Shown here: piece by piece, positions 23,754 through 33,729 of the stretch
Layout: the number at the start of each line of letters is the position of its first letter
How positions within the stretch are numbered: position 1 is the stretch's first letter
NCBI GenBank assembly: GCA_004020645.1
Contig: SAQL01000012.1
Coordinates: forward strand, 152,091-216,090
Reading direction: 5' to 3'
DNA length: 64,000 nucleotides
Origin: Mesorhizobium sp.
GTDB taxonomy: Bacteria; Pseudomonadota; Alphaproteobacteria; Rhizobiales; Rhizobiaceae
The notes under the pieces: generated by a model
The model's input: the letters and a program-made list of their open reading frames with translations, nothing else
Told to the model about the DNA's origin: nothing
The model's database searches: none
Position numbers and translations under genes: made by a program

Positions 23754-26087
23754 TCAAAGCGCATTCTGAACGGAACTCACCATAGCCGTGATCGCCTGCT
23801 TGTACTTTTCGAACTCAGGCGATGTCTGCCGGACTTCCGTCGTTGTCGTTGTCCGCTGGCTCGCTTCAATCATCGCCGGGCTCAGCTTCCGCCCCATTTT
23901 CCTTTCGGCCCAGCTCACGACATAGCTGGCGGACTTGCCGGTGAGAAACGGGTTGGCTTGAATGACGGCCGACCCGAGCACGGCGCTCAATTGCGCCGAA
24001 CCCGGCGACGACAACACTTGATGGGCGCCTTCCATTCCCAGGAAATGACAGAGATAAAGCCGGCCGGCTGTGATCTGGTGGCCACGCGACCGAAGATAGG
24101 CTTCGCCTTCGCGCGCCAGATTGCTGACCATCTCGCGCGAGATGGTGGCGTCATAACGCAGAGCAAGCAGGTCGGCGGTTGACAGTGTCCGCGCAAGTTC
24201 GGGGCGGTAGGTGTTCATCATCCTGATCCAGGTCTTTGTTATGAACTGACCGGCGCCTGTCGCCGAAGACAGTGGGTTCTTTGCTCGGGCGCTGCCGCCA
24301 CTCTCGACTTGAACGATACGGTCGGTCAGCGTTTCGACAGCGGAAGCGTCCGTTGCGATTGCCGTGAGCGTACCCAGGGGATCGATCGCCTCGCCGTTGC
24401 GATAGAGTTCGAAATGCAGGTGCGGCCCAGTCGAAAGACCGGTAGCGCCGATGTAACCAATGATATCGCCTGCCTTCACCTTCGCGCCGACACCGCCCTT
24501 GACCGCGAATTTCTGCATATGCGCATAGCGCGTCTCGCGCCCGTTTCCGTGCGAAATCTTCACCAGATTGCCGTAACCCCCTCCATCGCCTTGAAAAACG
24601 ACTTCGCCGTCGAAGGCGGCTGCAATCGGCGTACCCAAAGGCGCCGCCCAATCCACGCCCTTGTGAATGCGAACAGTCCCGAGGATTGGGTGCTTGCGTG
24701 GGCCGAAGGTGGACGTCATGACCCCGTTGACCGGGGTAACCATGCCGTTGGTGACTGTCAGCGAGCGAACCTGATCGTCGCCGCTAACGCATGCAAACTG
24801 GCCGTCGGTCTGCTGGAAGACGAAACAGTCGAGGCTTTTTTCGCTACCCTGGACGCCAACATACAGCACCCGTCCGGCCGTCTCTTCGTTGCCGCGTGGC
24901 CTTTGCGAATAGATCAGGACCAGACGCTGGTCTTCGCTGGCGAAGGCATCCAGATCCTGTCCTCGCGAAAGATACATGATCGCTTCTCCGATCACGCCGG
25001 TCGGGACTTTGTTGCGCGCTGCTGTCGAGTAGATTGCGTCGAGCAGCCGGTATTGCCTTTTGTGCGTGCCTTGCGCCTGTGCACCCGAGTAGTTGAACAG
25101 ATCTTCGCGGACCCAGGGGTCCACACCAGACACAAACACACCAGCGGCATTGCGCGTCAGCGTGCCGACAAATACGTTCTTGGCATAGATCGAAACCTGC
25201 ATGAGGGACATGGTTGTGGTCTCGCGCGTCGGCCTGAAACCGCGCATGGCGACGACATAACCCGGCTCAAGGCTTTCCCGATTGAAAAGCGCCTTCAGGG
25301 CTTCGCCTGCCAGCCTGGCATCCTCGGCGGAGAAATGTGCATCCAGCACAACGCTGTCCAAGCTGCGGTCGTTGAGAATCTTTACGAACGTGTCCTCGGT
25401 AGCCTCGTATCGTTGATATTCGCTGATGACATTTGCAACGCTTGTGTTGTTTTCGATCTGGGTTTTCCGGAACGCGGGAAGGGCTGCCTCGCCTGCACCG
25501 ATTGTTTCGCCCCAACCTGCTTCGGCATCATCGATGTCCACCAGCGGGTCCGAAGCAACCGGAGCCTCGTCTAGAACGGGCGGTGGCTGAACATCGTTTT
25601 GCAGATCATTGGAGGGCGCCGACGCGGTCTGTCGCTGTGCCTGGAAGAATGCAAAATCTTCCTGCGTGGACGGTATCGTTGTCATGAAGTTTTCGCTGGC
25701 GCTAAGCATCACGTCAGACAGAATTTCGATCTGGGGAGAAACTCCAGCCTGATCGAGTTCTGCCGGGCGCGGGATGACTTGGCTTTTTGTCGCTGCGCCG
25801 GTGTCGGGCGCAAGGGTGATCCACATCGGGTCGCCTGCGAGATCGATGATGGCAGGCACATAGACCGATGCATCGGCTGGCACTTCGTCGGTTCCCTCGA
25901 CCGCGTGCAACTCCTCATCTTCATCACCAAACGACCAATAGTCCGCGGTGAGATAGAAGCCGGCAGCGATCGACAACAGGACAACCACAGCAAGACCGGC
26001 AAGGAGTCTGCGCCAGAGCCGGCGCCTGCGCTGGGCGGCGCGCGCCTGCTTTTTCAATCTGAAGCTTGCGTCGATACTGTGCGTCAC
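23754..26087 (-). CDS. M23 endopeptidase fused to lytic-transglycosylase-like domain
   Basis: A 777-residue inner-membrane-anchored cell-wall enzyme. Basic N-terminus, then a transmembrane helix (LLAGLAVVVLLSIAAGFYL, about residues 33-52). A long acidic linker follows. An M23 metallopeptidase domain lies around residues 460-575 with IHKGVDWAAP (H-x3-D) and GPHLHFELYRNG (H-x-H). From about residue 590 there is an SLT-like domain (VQVESGGSARAKNPLSS, SATGAGQFITKTW). The start is GTG 26087, overlapping the previous stop; GTG 26117 is an alternative. It probably opens peptidoglycan for T6SS assembly. Confidence 0.85.
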   Translation of the reverse strand: MTHSIDASFRLKKQARAAQRRRRLWRRLLAGLAVVVLLSIAAGFYLTADYWSFGDEDEELHAVEGTDEVPADASVYVPAIIDLAGDPMWITLAPDTGAATKSQVIPRPAELDQAGVSPQIEILSDVMLSASENFMTTIPSTQEDFAFFQAQRQTASAPSNDLQNDVQPPPVLDEAPVASDPLVDIDDAEAGWGETIGAGEAALPAFRKTQIENNTSVANVISEYQRYEATEDTFVKILNDRSLDSVVLDAHFSAEDARLAGEALKALFNRESLEPGYVVAMRGFRPTRETTTMSLMQVSIYAKNVFVGTLTRNAAGVFVSGVDPWVREDLFNYSGAQAQGTHKRQYRLLDAIYSTAARNKVPTGVIGEAIMYLSRGQDLDAFASEDQRLVLIYSQRPRGNEETAGRVLYVGVQGSEKSLDCFVFQQTDGQFACVSGDDQVRSLTVTNGMVTPVNGVMTSTFGPRKHPILGTVRIHKGVDWAAPLGTPIAAAFDGEVVFQGDGGGYGNLVKISHGNGRETRYAHMQKFAVKGGVGAKVKAGDIIGYIGATGLSTGPHLHFELYRNGEAIDPLGTLTAIATDASAVETLTDRIVQVESGGSARAKNPLSSATGAGQFITKTWIRMMNTYRPELARTLSTADLLALRYDATISREMVSNLAREGEAYLRSRGHQITAGRLYLCHFLGMEGAHQVLSSPGSAQLSAVLGSAVIQANPFLTGKSASYVVSWAERKMGRKLSPAMIEASQRTTTTTEVRQTSPEFEKYKQAITAMVSSVQNAL

Positions 26088-26590
26088 GGATTGCTTCCGG
26101 TCAGGAAAAAGGTCCACCGCACCTGTTCAAGCGTATCGACTTCGAGAAATCGTGCGGCGATATGACCGCGCTGCCAGCATTCATCGATGCCGCGTATCGA
26201 AAAACGCCGCCGGTCGATGCACATTTCGGTCGACCCGGTCAGGGTTGCGTGGCCAAAAACGTCCGTCGCATAGATGTAAATGTAGCGGTTGGTGAGTTCC
26301 TCGCGGATCACGTTCACGCACTGATTTGCGCCTATGGTCCACCAGCCATCGGTTTGGTCCGTATTGTCGACCTTTTGGCCGACAGCGAGATTGACGACGT
26401 CGAGCGTCTGATTGCAGACGGTGAATTCGGCGCGCGCTTCGTGGGACGACAGGAGAGCCAGCAATGTCGCGCCCGACATCACCGTAAGTCTGATACGGCC
26501 TCTCAGGGTAAGCAGGCCGCGAAGCCGGTCACGCTGATTTTTGGGCGGGACAGCGGTCAGGAAGGAAAAACGCGAGCGGCGGAGGTCCAT
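26084..26590 (-). CDS. Exported DUF1036-domain protein
   Basis: A 168-residue protein with a long basic N-terminus and a signal-like segment (TVMSGATLLALLSSHEARA). The mature part EFTVCNQTLDVVNLAVGQ, GWWTIGANQCVNV, RYIYIYATDVFG and FSIRGIDEC is a DUF1036 domain, with Cys residues that could form disulfides in the periplasm. It starts 11 bases after ppkA and overlaps the M23 gene, so it is in the ppkA operon. The cellular role of DUF1036 is unknown; the context suggests an envelope accessory of this T6SS. Confidence 0.85.
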   Translation of the reverse strand: MDLRRSRFSFLTAVPPKNQRDRLRGLLTLRGRIRLTVMSGATLLALLSSHEARAEFTVCNQTLDVVNLAVGQKVDNTDQTDGWWTIGANQCVNVIREELTNRYIYIYATDVFGHATLTGSTEMCIDRRRFSIRGIDECWQRGHIAARFLEVDTLEQVRWTFFLTGSNP

Positions 26591-26601
26591 CGGCGTCCAT
26601 G

Positions 26602-29214
26602 CTACCCGCCGAGCCGGAAGTACTTTGCCGTCGCGGAGAACTCAGATCGGGTGGTCACGATCTCTTCGAGAATCCTGGGCAACAGCAGCGCGGCTGGAGT
26701 CGGCGCGGAGAACGCCGCAGCCTGAATATCCTGTGGACCCGTGATCACCATTATGATCTGGGGCACGACCTTGCCGGCCGCCTTGTCGGCTGCGCCGAGA
26801 TCGATCGGAAAGTTGAAGGTGGCCTTGTCGACTTGCGCCAAGATACGATCGTCAAGGTTGAATGCCATGCCCCTGTGGTCGATCAGCAGCACGCTGGAAA
26901 TCAGGCCGCCACGCGTCACCAGCGTGCCGCCGATCGGGGAACCGCTCGGCACCGTCGTTCGATCGAGAACAAGCTGCGGCTTGTCAGTCGCCGTCTGGTC
27001 TACAAAGCGCAGAAAGTTGGTGACTTCGCATTGAGCCGGTTCAATCAGGCGGACGCTGATGTCCGGTTCGACATGGAATCTTGCCTGGAAATCGGACAAC
27101 ATTCGTTCGAAAGGCTGGACCTCTGTGCCCAATCCTTCGATTGCGACGGCGGTCTCGGTTGCCGACGTTAACGACGCATAGAAACAGTCGCCACCGTTGA
27201 ACTCGCGCACCCAGGAGACCCGTTGCGCAGCCTTGTCGAGGGCAATTGCCGGCGGCAGCTCTAGTTCAGGTTTCGGCACGTTCAAGGTGATGGCGGGTCC
27301 GTCCGGCTGTTTGCCTGCCGCCGGTTCGTCCTGTTGCATCTTTGCGCTTGCGTCGCCCGCCTGGCCTGCAGCTGGGTCGGGCACCTGGGTGGTGGCCTGC
27401 TGGCTGGCCGGCTGCTCGGGCGTACGGCCCTCCACAACGTCGGGCTGGACAGCTGGGGGCGGTGAGACTTTGTCGGCCGGCGCCACCGGCGCGACCTGGA
27501 CGCGCGGCGGAACAGCTTGCTGGCTGTCGCTGGTCACGTTATCCGGCTGAATTGCCGGCGGTGGTTGTGCCTGGGCTGCCGCCGGCTCCGGGGTTTCCTC
27601 GGACGCCGCCGGCTCCGGGGTTTCTTCGGATGCCGCCGGCTCCGGAGTTTCTTCGGATCCCGCCGGCTCCGATGCTTCCTCGGTTGGTGAGAGGACTTCG
27701 GCGTGCCGTGCCGGCTCCAACTTTTGCGCCTCGGTACCTGCCTGATCTTCAGCTGGAGACAGCGCCTCGGCTGGCGCCGGCTCCGGGGTTTCCTCGGATG
27801 CCGTCGGCTCTGAGGTTTCCTCGCTTGGGGAGAGGACTTCGGCGGGCCGTGTCGGCTCCAGCTTTTGATCCGCTGCGGCAGCTGCCTGCTTTTCAGCTGA
27901 AGGCGCAGCGGCCTCTGTTTGTGACCGCTCAGGCGGAACTGCCTTTGCCGGCTCATCGCTCGGCGAATTTGCAACACTGTCCGTCGGGGCCGGCTTTGAT
28001 GCTTCCGGTGCCGAGAGCTTTGTCTCACTGCCGGTCGGCGTGGAAGGGCCCATCAAGCCGCTCAGATAAATGCCTGCACCTGACGCGACAGCTAAGGTCG
28101 CCAAGGCAGCGATCGCGATCAATCGGCTCTTGGCGGGCTTTGCAGGAACCTTTGGCAAAACCGCTCGAGGACCGGCAGCTGGCGAAGGCCTTGGTTCGGA
28201 CAGAAGCGCCGGCCGGACATGCGGAACGAAGCGCTGTTCACCGGGAGCCGCCGGAGGCTGACTTGGGAGCTTGGGGCCAGCCGCGGTCCCCCCCGCTCGC
28301 GGCAAACCCGTCCGGTCGCGCGGCGTGATCGACGTTGGCGGCTTTGTCTCCTCATCCGTATCATCACGTGTCACCCTGGCGATGTCCGCCATGCTGATCG
28401 GCCGGTCTTGTGGATCCGGCTGGAGCATGGCTTCAACAATTCCACGAAAATCGCCGTCGATGTCGGACAGGTCCGGAACGGTTCGGCGTTTTTCCACGAT
28501 CTCGAACTGGGAGCCGCCCATGTCGATCGGCTTCCCGCGCAGAGCAGCGGCCAGCACCAGCCCCAGGCTGTAGATGTCGGATTGCTCGCTGACCTCGCCG
28601 CTGTATAGCCCGAGCTGTTCGGGAGAAACGTAGTTGTACTTCCCCGCGAATTTTCCGCCGATCAGGGTCTCTCCGCCGACGGTCGCCGACCGCGCGATGC
28701 CAAAATCGATGATCTTTGCGCGTTCGACCCGGCCTCCTGGCAGGATGATGTTATCCGGGGAGAGGTCGCGGTGTATTGCTCCCGCCTGGTGCACGGCGCT
28801 CAGGCCGGAAGCCAGGCGATGGCAGAGCTTGCGCACGTCTTCCGTCGGCATCGGGCCACGTCGCATGATATCGAACAGCGACTGGCCGTCGACGAATTCC
28901 ATGGCAAGATAGGGGCGACCGATGCCGGGGTCGATCGTGAAGACATGATAACGCACGACCGCGTCGTGCGACAGGTGATTGAGGATCGACGCTTCCTTGC
29001 GGAACAGCGACAGGATCGTCTGATCGCGGGCGAACTCGGGCAAGACGATCTTGATCGCGACGTGGTCGCCGGTCTGGATATTGTGGCCGCGGTAGACTTC
29101 GCCCATGCCACCGAATGCGATCCGCTCGTCCAGTTCATAGATGCCGCTGAGTTGCGTGCCTACGGCTGTGTTGGCCACGTTAGGCGATATTCGCGTCTTG
29201 TCGTCGGCGCTCAT
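26602..29214 (-). CDS. ppkA: T6SS Ser/Thr protein kinase PpkA-like
   Basis: An 870-residue membrane kinase. Residues 25-285 are a Hanks-type kinase: glycine loop RIAFGGMGEVYRG, VAIKI lysine, catalytic IHRDLSPDNI, IDFGIA and SPEQLG. A single transmembrane helix lies around residues 366-388 (LIAIAALATLAVASG). A long Pro/Glu/Ala-rich repeat region follows (27577-27850) before a C-terminal periplasmic domain. The ATG at 29214 was chosen over an upstream TTG; GGAAGG and GAGG precede it. It starts just after pppA. By analogy it phosphorylates an FHA protein to switch on T6SS. Confidence 0.9.
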   Translation of the reverse strand: MSADDKTRISPNVANTAVGTQLSGIYELDERIAFGGMGEVYRGHNIQTGDHVAIKIVLPEFARDQTILSLFRKEASILNHLSHDAVVRYHVFTIDPGIGRPYLAMEFVDGQSLFDIMRRGPMPTEDVRKLCHRLASGLSAVHQAGAIHRDLSPDNIILPGGRVERAKIIDFGIARSATVGGETLIGGKFAGKYNYVSPEQLGLYSGEVSEQSDIYSLGLVLAAALRGKPIDMGGSQFEIVEKRRTVPDLSDIDGDFRGIVEAMLQPDPQDRPISMADIARVTRDDTDEETKPPTSITPRDRTGLPRAGGTAAGPKLPSQPPAAPGEQRFVPHVRPALLSEPRPSPAAGPRAVLPKVPAKPAKSRLIAIAALATLAVASGAGIYLSGLMGPSTPTGSETKLSAPEASKPAPTDSVANSPSDEPAKAVPPERSQTEAAAPSAEKQAAAAADQKLEPTRPAEVLSPSEETSEPTASEETPEPAPAEALSPAEDQAGTEAQKLEPARHAEVLSPTEEASEPAGSEETPEPAASEETPEPAASEETPEPAAAQAQPPPAIQPDNVTSDSQQAVPPRVQVAPVAPADKVSPPPAVQPDVVEGRTPEQPASQQATTQVPDPAAGQAGDASAKMQQDEPAAGKQPDGPAITLNVPKPELELPPAIALDKAAQRVSWVREFNGGDCFYASLTSATETAVAIEGLGTEVQPFERMLSDFQARFHVEPDISVRLIEPAQCEVTNFLRFVDQTATDKPQLVLDRTTVPSGSPIGGTLVTRGGLISSVLLIDHRGMAFNLDDRILAQVDKATFNFPIDLGAADKAAGKVVPQIIMVITGPQDIQAAAFSAPTPAALLLPRILEEIVTTRSEFSATAKYFRLGG
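27577..27840. repeat. Tandem repeats inside the ppkA gene
   Basis: Three full 27-base units (27577-27603, 27604-27630, 27631-27657) plus a degenerate fourth. On the minus strand each encodes SEETPEPAA. Further copies lie near 27766-27840 within a larger duplicated block of about 40 codons that begins KLEP and contains AEVLSP. The repeats form the extended periplasmic linker of the kinase. Confidence 0.85.
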
Positions 29215-29219
29215 CAGCC

Positions 29220-29984
29220 TCAACCTTCCGCTCTGGAAGGATCAAGACGGGCCCCATTGCGCCCGTCTCCGATCTTCACGACCACGATCGTGACATTGTC
29301 TGTTCCCCCGCGGGCCAGCACCATTTGCAGCAGGTTTTCGCATGCCGCCTGAGGCGTCGCCGACACCGCCGCCTCGATCTCGGCATCTGTGACATGCGCT
29401 GTCAGCCCGTCGGTGCTCAACACAAATGTGTCACCCGGCATGATTTCGCCTTGCTGAAAGTCAATGACGATCTCGTCGCTGACACCGACCGCATGCGTGA
29501 TAACGTTGCGGCGCGGCCAGGTGAGCGCTTCGGCTGCGCTGATCATGCCCTTGTCGAGAAGTTCCTGAACTTCGGTATGGTCCTTCGAAATCTGGGAGAT
29601 CGAGTTGTTGCGGATCAGATAGACGCGACTGTCGCCCGCCCACAGGCAGGCAAACCGCCCATCCATCGCCAGCAGGGCGGCGACAGTGGAGCCAATGGTT
29701 ACTCCGCGGGATTCCGATATCCTGCGGATTTCGGCGTTCGCCCGGCTCAGCCGGTCCTCGAAGCGCGCGCGAAGATCCGGTGCAGAGCTTGCGATGCCGA
29801 TCGTTGCCAGATGATCGACAATACTGGCCGAAGCGACTTCCCCGGCATCATGTCCACCCATTCCGTCGGCCACCACCCACAGGCCAGTTTCCGGCTCGAC
29901 CAGATAGCTGTCTTCATTGAGCTCGCGGACACAGCCTCTGTGGCTAACGCCGAAGCTTTCAAAGGGAAGGGCGACATTGTTCAC
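29220..29984 (-). CDS. pppA: T6SS PP2C-type phosphatase PppA
   Basis: A 254-residue PP2C phosphatase. Metal-binding motifs are RELNEDSYLV, VADGMGGHDAGEVAS, LWAGDSRVYLI, DHTEVQELL, STDGL and GGTDNVTIVVV; all canonical acidic residues are present. It is cytoplasmic and opposes PpkA by dephosphorylating the FHA protein. It is encoded directly upstream of ppkA, with its stop overlapping a possible TTG of that gene. A 159-base gap separates it from the tssM copy upstream, so it may have its own promoter. Confidence 0.93.
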   Translation of the reverse strand: MNNVALPFESFGVSHRGCVRELNEDSYLVEPETGLWVVADGMGGHDAGEVASASIVDHLATIGIASSAPDLRARFEDRLSRANAEIRRISESRGVTIGSTVAALLAMDGRFACLWAGDSRVYLIRNNSISQISKDHTEVQELLDKGMISAAEALTWPRRNVITHAVGVSDEIVIDFQQGEIMPGDTFVLSTDGLTAHVTDAEIEAAVSATPQAACENLLQMVLARGGTDNVTIVVVKIGDGRNGARLDPSRAEG

Positions 29985-30143
29985 TTTGCCACCAAGCGCT
30001 TCTCAAGCGTCCTCTGCGGCGCACTGTCAGGCGCTCGCTGGCGCGAGTTTGCCACAGGCTCGAATATTAAAGTATCGAAATCAACGTCCGCGCATCTGTT
30101 GTCGATGGACAGCCTCACCGTATTGGAACATGCAAAGGTCATC

Positions 30144-33100
30144 TTAAAACGCCTTTGGACAGCTGAACCCGGAAAGCGCGGGAAGGAAGAGAGGGTTGGG
30201 GTCCGAACTGGTCTGGACCGTATAGGCGACATCGCGTCCGCCGATCACGAAGCGGGCTTCCGTGTTGCCGCCGGTGCTGGTGATATCAGCCTTGTCCAGC
30301 AGGCGCTTCAGTGCCCACGGACCGTCGAACTTGATCGCGGACTGACGGCCCGGCATTTCCGGAATGAGGCTAAGGCTCGCGGACGCGGAAGCCATGCCGC
30401 TCGGCCAGGTCACCGTGCTTGGCGCGTTGCCCGCCTGGTTGCTTTGGACAATCTGGCCATCGACGTCGAGTTCCGCCGTATCGGCATCGCCATGCAGTGA
30501 AAACGGCGTAAAGGTGACACTGACCGACGGCACCGAACCACCTGAAGGAAAGAAGGCGTTGCGGATTTCCGCGGCCAGCTGGAAGTTTTTCAAGGTCGAC
30601 TTCGACAGGTCGCGCCCGAAACGCGCATCCTGTTTCCAGTTCCAGTCCTGGCCGGTCATGTCGATCAGCGAAGCGAGATTCTGTGCAAAGAACCGGTCCA
30701 TCAGTCCGCCTGGAGCGAACAGTTTCGCGAAATCCGCCATCGCAATATCCTCCGAGCCATCGCTGGCGAAAGGATAACGGCCCTCGACCATCTCCTCGCA
30801 GGCGCGCGTGACCGTCTGGTCGAGCATCTGGTTCAAATTCGCTAGCGAGGTTTCTGCGACGTTGCCGTCAAGCTCGTCGGCGGTCGCGGTGACCATTCGG
30901 GCGAGTTGCTTGGGCAGGCGCGAGACATTGGCGCGAAGGGTGGATATCTGCAGCTGCAGATTCATGTTGATGCGTTCCGCTTGCGAAGGGACGTCGGCCG
31001 CCAATTGCAAGCCTTGATAGATGTCGCGGAAATTCTGGGTCAATGCATCGATTGGGCGGCGTCCGGCGGGACCGTTCACCAAAGCCTGGAATGATCTGAA
31101 TTGCGCTTCGACGTTCGCCCCTGGATTCTGGTTTTGCGCGCTAGCGAACCCTGTACCGGCCCGGCTTTGCGATTTGCCGCTGGCGACTTGAAGGCCGATG
31201 CGGGCCAATCCCCTGGCGACATCAGCAGCGTTCTGCGGCTGGTTTTGAAGCATGTCGGCTTCGGCCTCGGAGCCGAAGTCTTTGCCGGAACCAGCTTCTC
31301 GCGTCAGAGCTGTTTCGTCGGCGATCGCCGTAAAAAGCTGGTCGATTGGCGAGGTTGGTGACGCGGCGGCGGACAGCGCGATATAGTGCGGCTTGTCCTT
31401 CAGCATCGCCTTGAACTTCAGCTTGTCGAGAACGCCGTTCCACGCCGCGGCGAACTCCCTCCCATAGCGATCGACAAGTTCGGGACCGAGTTTAAGCAAC
31501 TCCTGGTCGATGCCACCTTGCTCGCCGCCGCCGCCGAGAACCCACTGGTCATCGACGAGCATCTGCGCAATGCGCGAGAGTTGTCCGAGATAGAAGTTGT
31601 TGAAGCCGCTGTAGGTGTAGATGCCGGGAACACGAAGGCCTGATAGATCGCCACCATCGACACGCTCGAACAACAGCTGCGCTTCCGGGCCGCCTTTCAC
31701 GGAGATGGAAAAATCATCCAGCGCTGCCGCGTATACCGCCGACTTGACCAAGGCGGAGGCACGATCGGCAAGGCTCATTCGTCCGAGCGAGCGTTGAGCG
31801 GCTTCGACAAGTGGCTGGTTGAGTTCGAAAACCGGATCGTAGGCGTCATCCAACGCAAGCATCGCCCGCAGATGTTTTTCGAGTTGCGCCCGGCCCTCGC
31901 GGTTGTTTTCGCCCGGATACCGGTTCTGCTCCCAATCCTGCCTCATCCAGGACACGATCAGCTCGTCGTCGACCTTCGGCGCCCTGCCACCAAGCATCAG
32001 ATAGATCTTCAGCGGTTCGTAAAGCGCGGCGGGATCAGCCATCTTGGCCTGGATCGTCCGTTCGGCCTGAAGCAGCAGGCGCGAACGGAACATGCGCTCC
32101 AGCGCTTGCCGGTAAGCTGTTTTTGATGCCGAAAGAAGTCTTTCCCGCTGACTGAGCCCGAACGTCGCCTCGATCGGGGTCGGCAAGTCACTGGTGTCGA
32201 ACCCGGCCGGCAGCTCGCGCAACTGGTCGAGCGGGCCAATGACGTTTTCAAGGTCGACATCGGCGACCGTCGGGGTTTTGAGGAGGGGGTCCGCCGTCTC
32301 GCGATAGCGGCTTACAGCTTGCGTCGTAGAAGCGATCAGCGACCTGTTGGCCGTAAAGCTCAGGGCCAAGGTGCCCAGAGCCGCGGCAGCGATCAACGCT
32401 ATTGCGCCAAGGCCGCCATATCTGGCAATCGCTGCACGCCTCTCAGCCGATTTGTCGTATGAAACCCACCCGGATTCCGCAAAAATGACGCCGGTCAGAA
32501 GATCATGCAAGAAGAAGCTTTTGCCAGTGCCGGAAAGATGGGCGCGAGAAGCGCTGCCGAAACTGCGACCGATTGCGCCCAGCACCTGGTCGATCGGCGT
32601 GCCCTCCTGCGTGCCCGATGAAAAATAGAGTCCACGCAGGCTGACGTTCACCTGGCTGCGGGCCGGATCGAATATGCTTGCGATGAAACCGGCAATACGG
32701 CCCTTCAGCGCGCCAAACTGGGCTGGAAAGCCAAAGATGGATATACGCGCGACTGGATCGGTCTCTTCCTGCAGGCGGTCGGCCATCTCCTCCGCCAGGC
32801 GTTTTGCCAATGCGTCGAATTCGGCCGGTGCCTCACCGACCATGTTCTTGTTGCGATCGGCAGTCTGGAAGGTCGCGCCCCATACTTTGCGGCGGCGCTG
32901 CTCGTCGAAAGCACCAAAATAATCCATGAAACCGGCGACAAGGTCGGCCTTGGTGAAGAGCAGGTACACCGGGAACTGGATTTTCAGTGTTTCGTGGATT
33001 TCGCGCAGGCGGCTGCGTATTTCAACGAAATGGACGTCAATCTGCCGATCATCGAGGCTCATGAGATCGGCAAGGCTGATGGCCAGGATAACCCCGTTTA

Positions 33101-33707
33101 TCGGTTGCCTGGTGCGGTATCTCTTAAGCAGCGACAAGAAGGCGAGCCAGCTCTTCTTGTCGCTCTGCGCGTTGGAATCCTGCGTCGTGTAGCGTCCGGC
33201 GGTGTCGATCAGCACCGCCTGGTTGGTGAACCACCAGTCGCAGGATCGCGTGCCGCCAACGCCGACCACCGGCTGGGCGTCGCCCGAACCGGCAAGCGGA
33301 AAATTCAGACCGGAATTGACCAACGCCGTTGTCTTGCCGGCACCAGGCGGGCCGATGACGACGTACCAGGGAATCTCGTAGAGGAAATTGCGCTTGCCGC
33401 TGGACCGCTTGAGCGCAGCGATGGCCTCACTCATGCGGGCCTCGAGCACCTGCGAGTCGTCATTCCTGTCGTCATTGCGGGCGACTATCGTCTCGAGCGC
33501 TTTTTGTGCCTTTCGCTTTTGCCAGAAACGCAATCCATAGAAGAGCGTCACGATGGCGATGATCACGCCGATGATCGTGACGCGCAGCCAGACGGGTGCC
33601 AGCGGGCGGGTATCGGCAAAGCGGATCAATGGTCCGGCAAACCAGATGGTTGCCGCGAAACCGGCCAACGCGATCGCGCTGAATATCCGCAGCAGCCAAC
33701 GCGTCAT
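30144..33707 (-). CDS. tssM: T6SS membrane protein TssM (IcmF), copy 1
   Basis: A 1187-residue inner-membrane protein. Transmembrane helices lie near residues 5-25 and 42-58, with a third after the cytoplasmic domain (IALIAAAALGTLALSF, about residue 435). The cytoplasmic NTPase domain has a Walker A GPPGAGKT at residues 119-126 and a G4-like FTKADLV. The large C-terminal periplasmic part ends in the TssM beta domain (VSVTFTPFSLHGDADTAELD). ATG 33707 is preferred, with GGAAG upstream. It follows the OmpA-type tssL. It duplicates the core-operon TssM (45295-48831). Confidence 0.93.
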   Translation of the reverse strand: MTRWLLRIFSAIALAGFAATIWFAGPLIRFADTRPLAPVWLRVTIIGVIIAIVTLFYGLRFWQKRKAQKALETIVARNDDRNDDSQVLEARMSEAIAALKRSSGKRNFLYEIPWYVVIGPPGAGKTTALVNSGLNFPLAGSGDAQPVVGVGGTRSCDWWFTNQAVLIDTAGRYTTQDSNAQSDKKSWLAFLSLLKRYRTRQPINGVILAISLADLMSLDDRQIDVHFVEIRSRLREIHETLKIQFPVYLLFTKADLVAGFMDYFGAFDEQRRRKVWGATFQTADRNKNMVGEAPAEFDALAKRLAEEMADRLQEETDPVARISIFGFPAQFGALKGRIAGFIASIFDPARSQVNVSLRGLYFSSGTQEGTPIDQVLGAIGRSFGSASRAHLSGTGKSFFLHDLLTGVIFAESGWVSYDKSAERRAAIARYGGLGAIALIAAAALGTLALSFTANRSLIASTTQAVSRYRETADPLLKTPTVADVDLENVIGPLDQLRELPAGFDTSDLPTPIEATFGLSQRERLLSASKTAYRQALERMFRSRLLLQAERTIQAKMADPAALYEPLKIYLMLGGRAPKVDDELIVSWMRQDWEQNRYPGENNREGRAQLEKHLRAMLALDDAYDPVFELNQPLVEAAQRSLGRMSLADRASALVKSAVYAAALDDFSISVKGGPEAQLLFERVDGGDLSGLRVPGIYTYSGFNNFYLGQLSRIAQMLVDDQWVLGGGGEQGGIDQELLKLGPELVDRYGREFAAAWNGVLDKLKFKAMLKDKPHYIALSAAASPTSPIDQLFTAIADETALTREAGSGKDFGSEAEADMLQNQPQNAADVARGLARIGLQVASGKSQSRAGTGFASAQNQNPGANVEAQFRSFQALVNGPAGRRPIDALTQNFRDIYQGLQLAADVPSQAERINMNLQLQISTLRANVSRLPKQLARMVTATADELDGNVAETSLANLNQMLDQTVTRACEEMVEGRYPFASDGSEDIAMADFAKLFAPGGLMDRFFAQNLASLIDMTGQDWNWKQDARFGRDLSKSTLKNFQLAAEIRNAFFPSGGSVPSVSVTFTPFSLHGDADTAELDVDGQIVQSNQAGNAPSTVTWPSGMASASASLSLIPEMPGRQSAIKFDGPWALKRLLDKADITSTGGNTEARFVIGGRDVAYTVQTSSDPNPLFLPALSGFSCPKAF

Positions 33708-33729
33708 AGGCGCTTCCAAATGGCCGTGC

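Noticed and set aside
27577..27840. CRISPR-like array
   Set aside because: The repeats are contiguous, in frame and coding, without unique spacers; they are protein linker repeats in ppkA.
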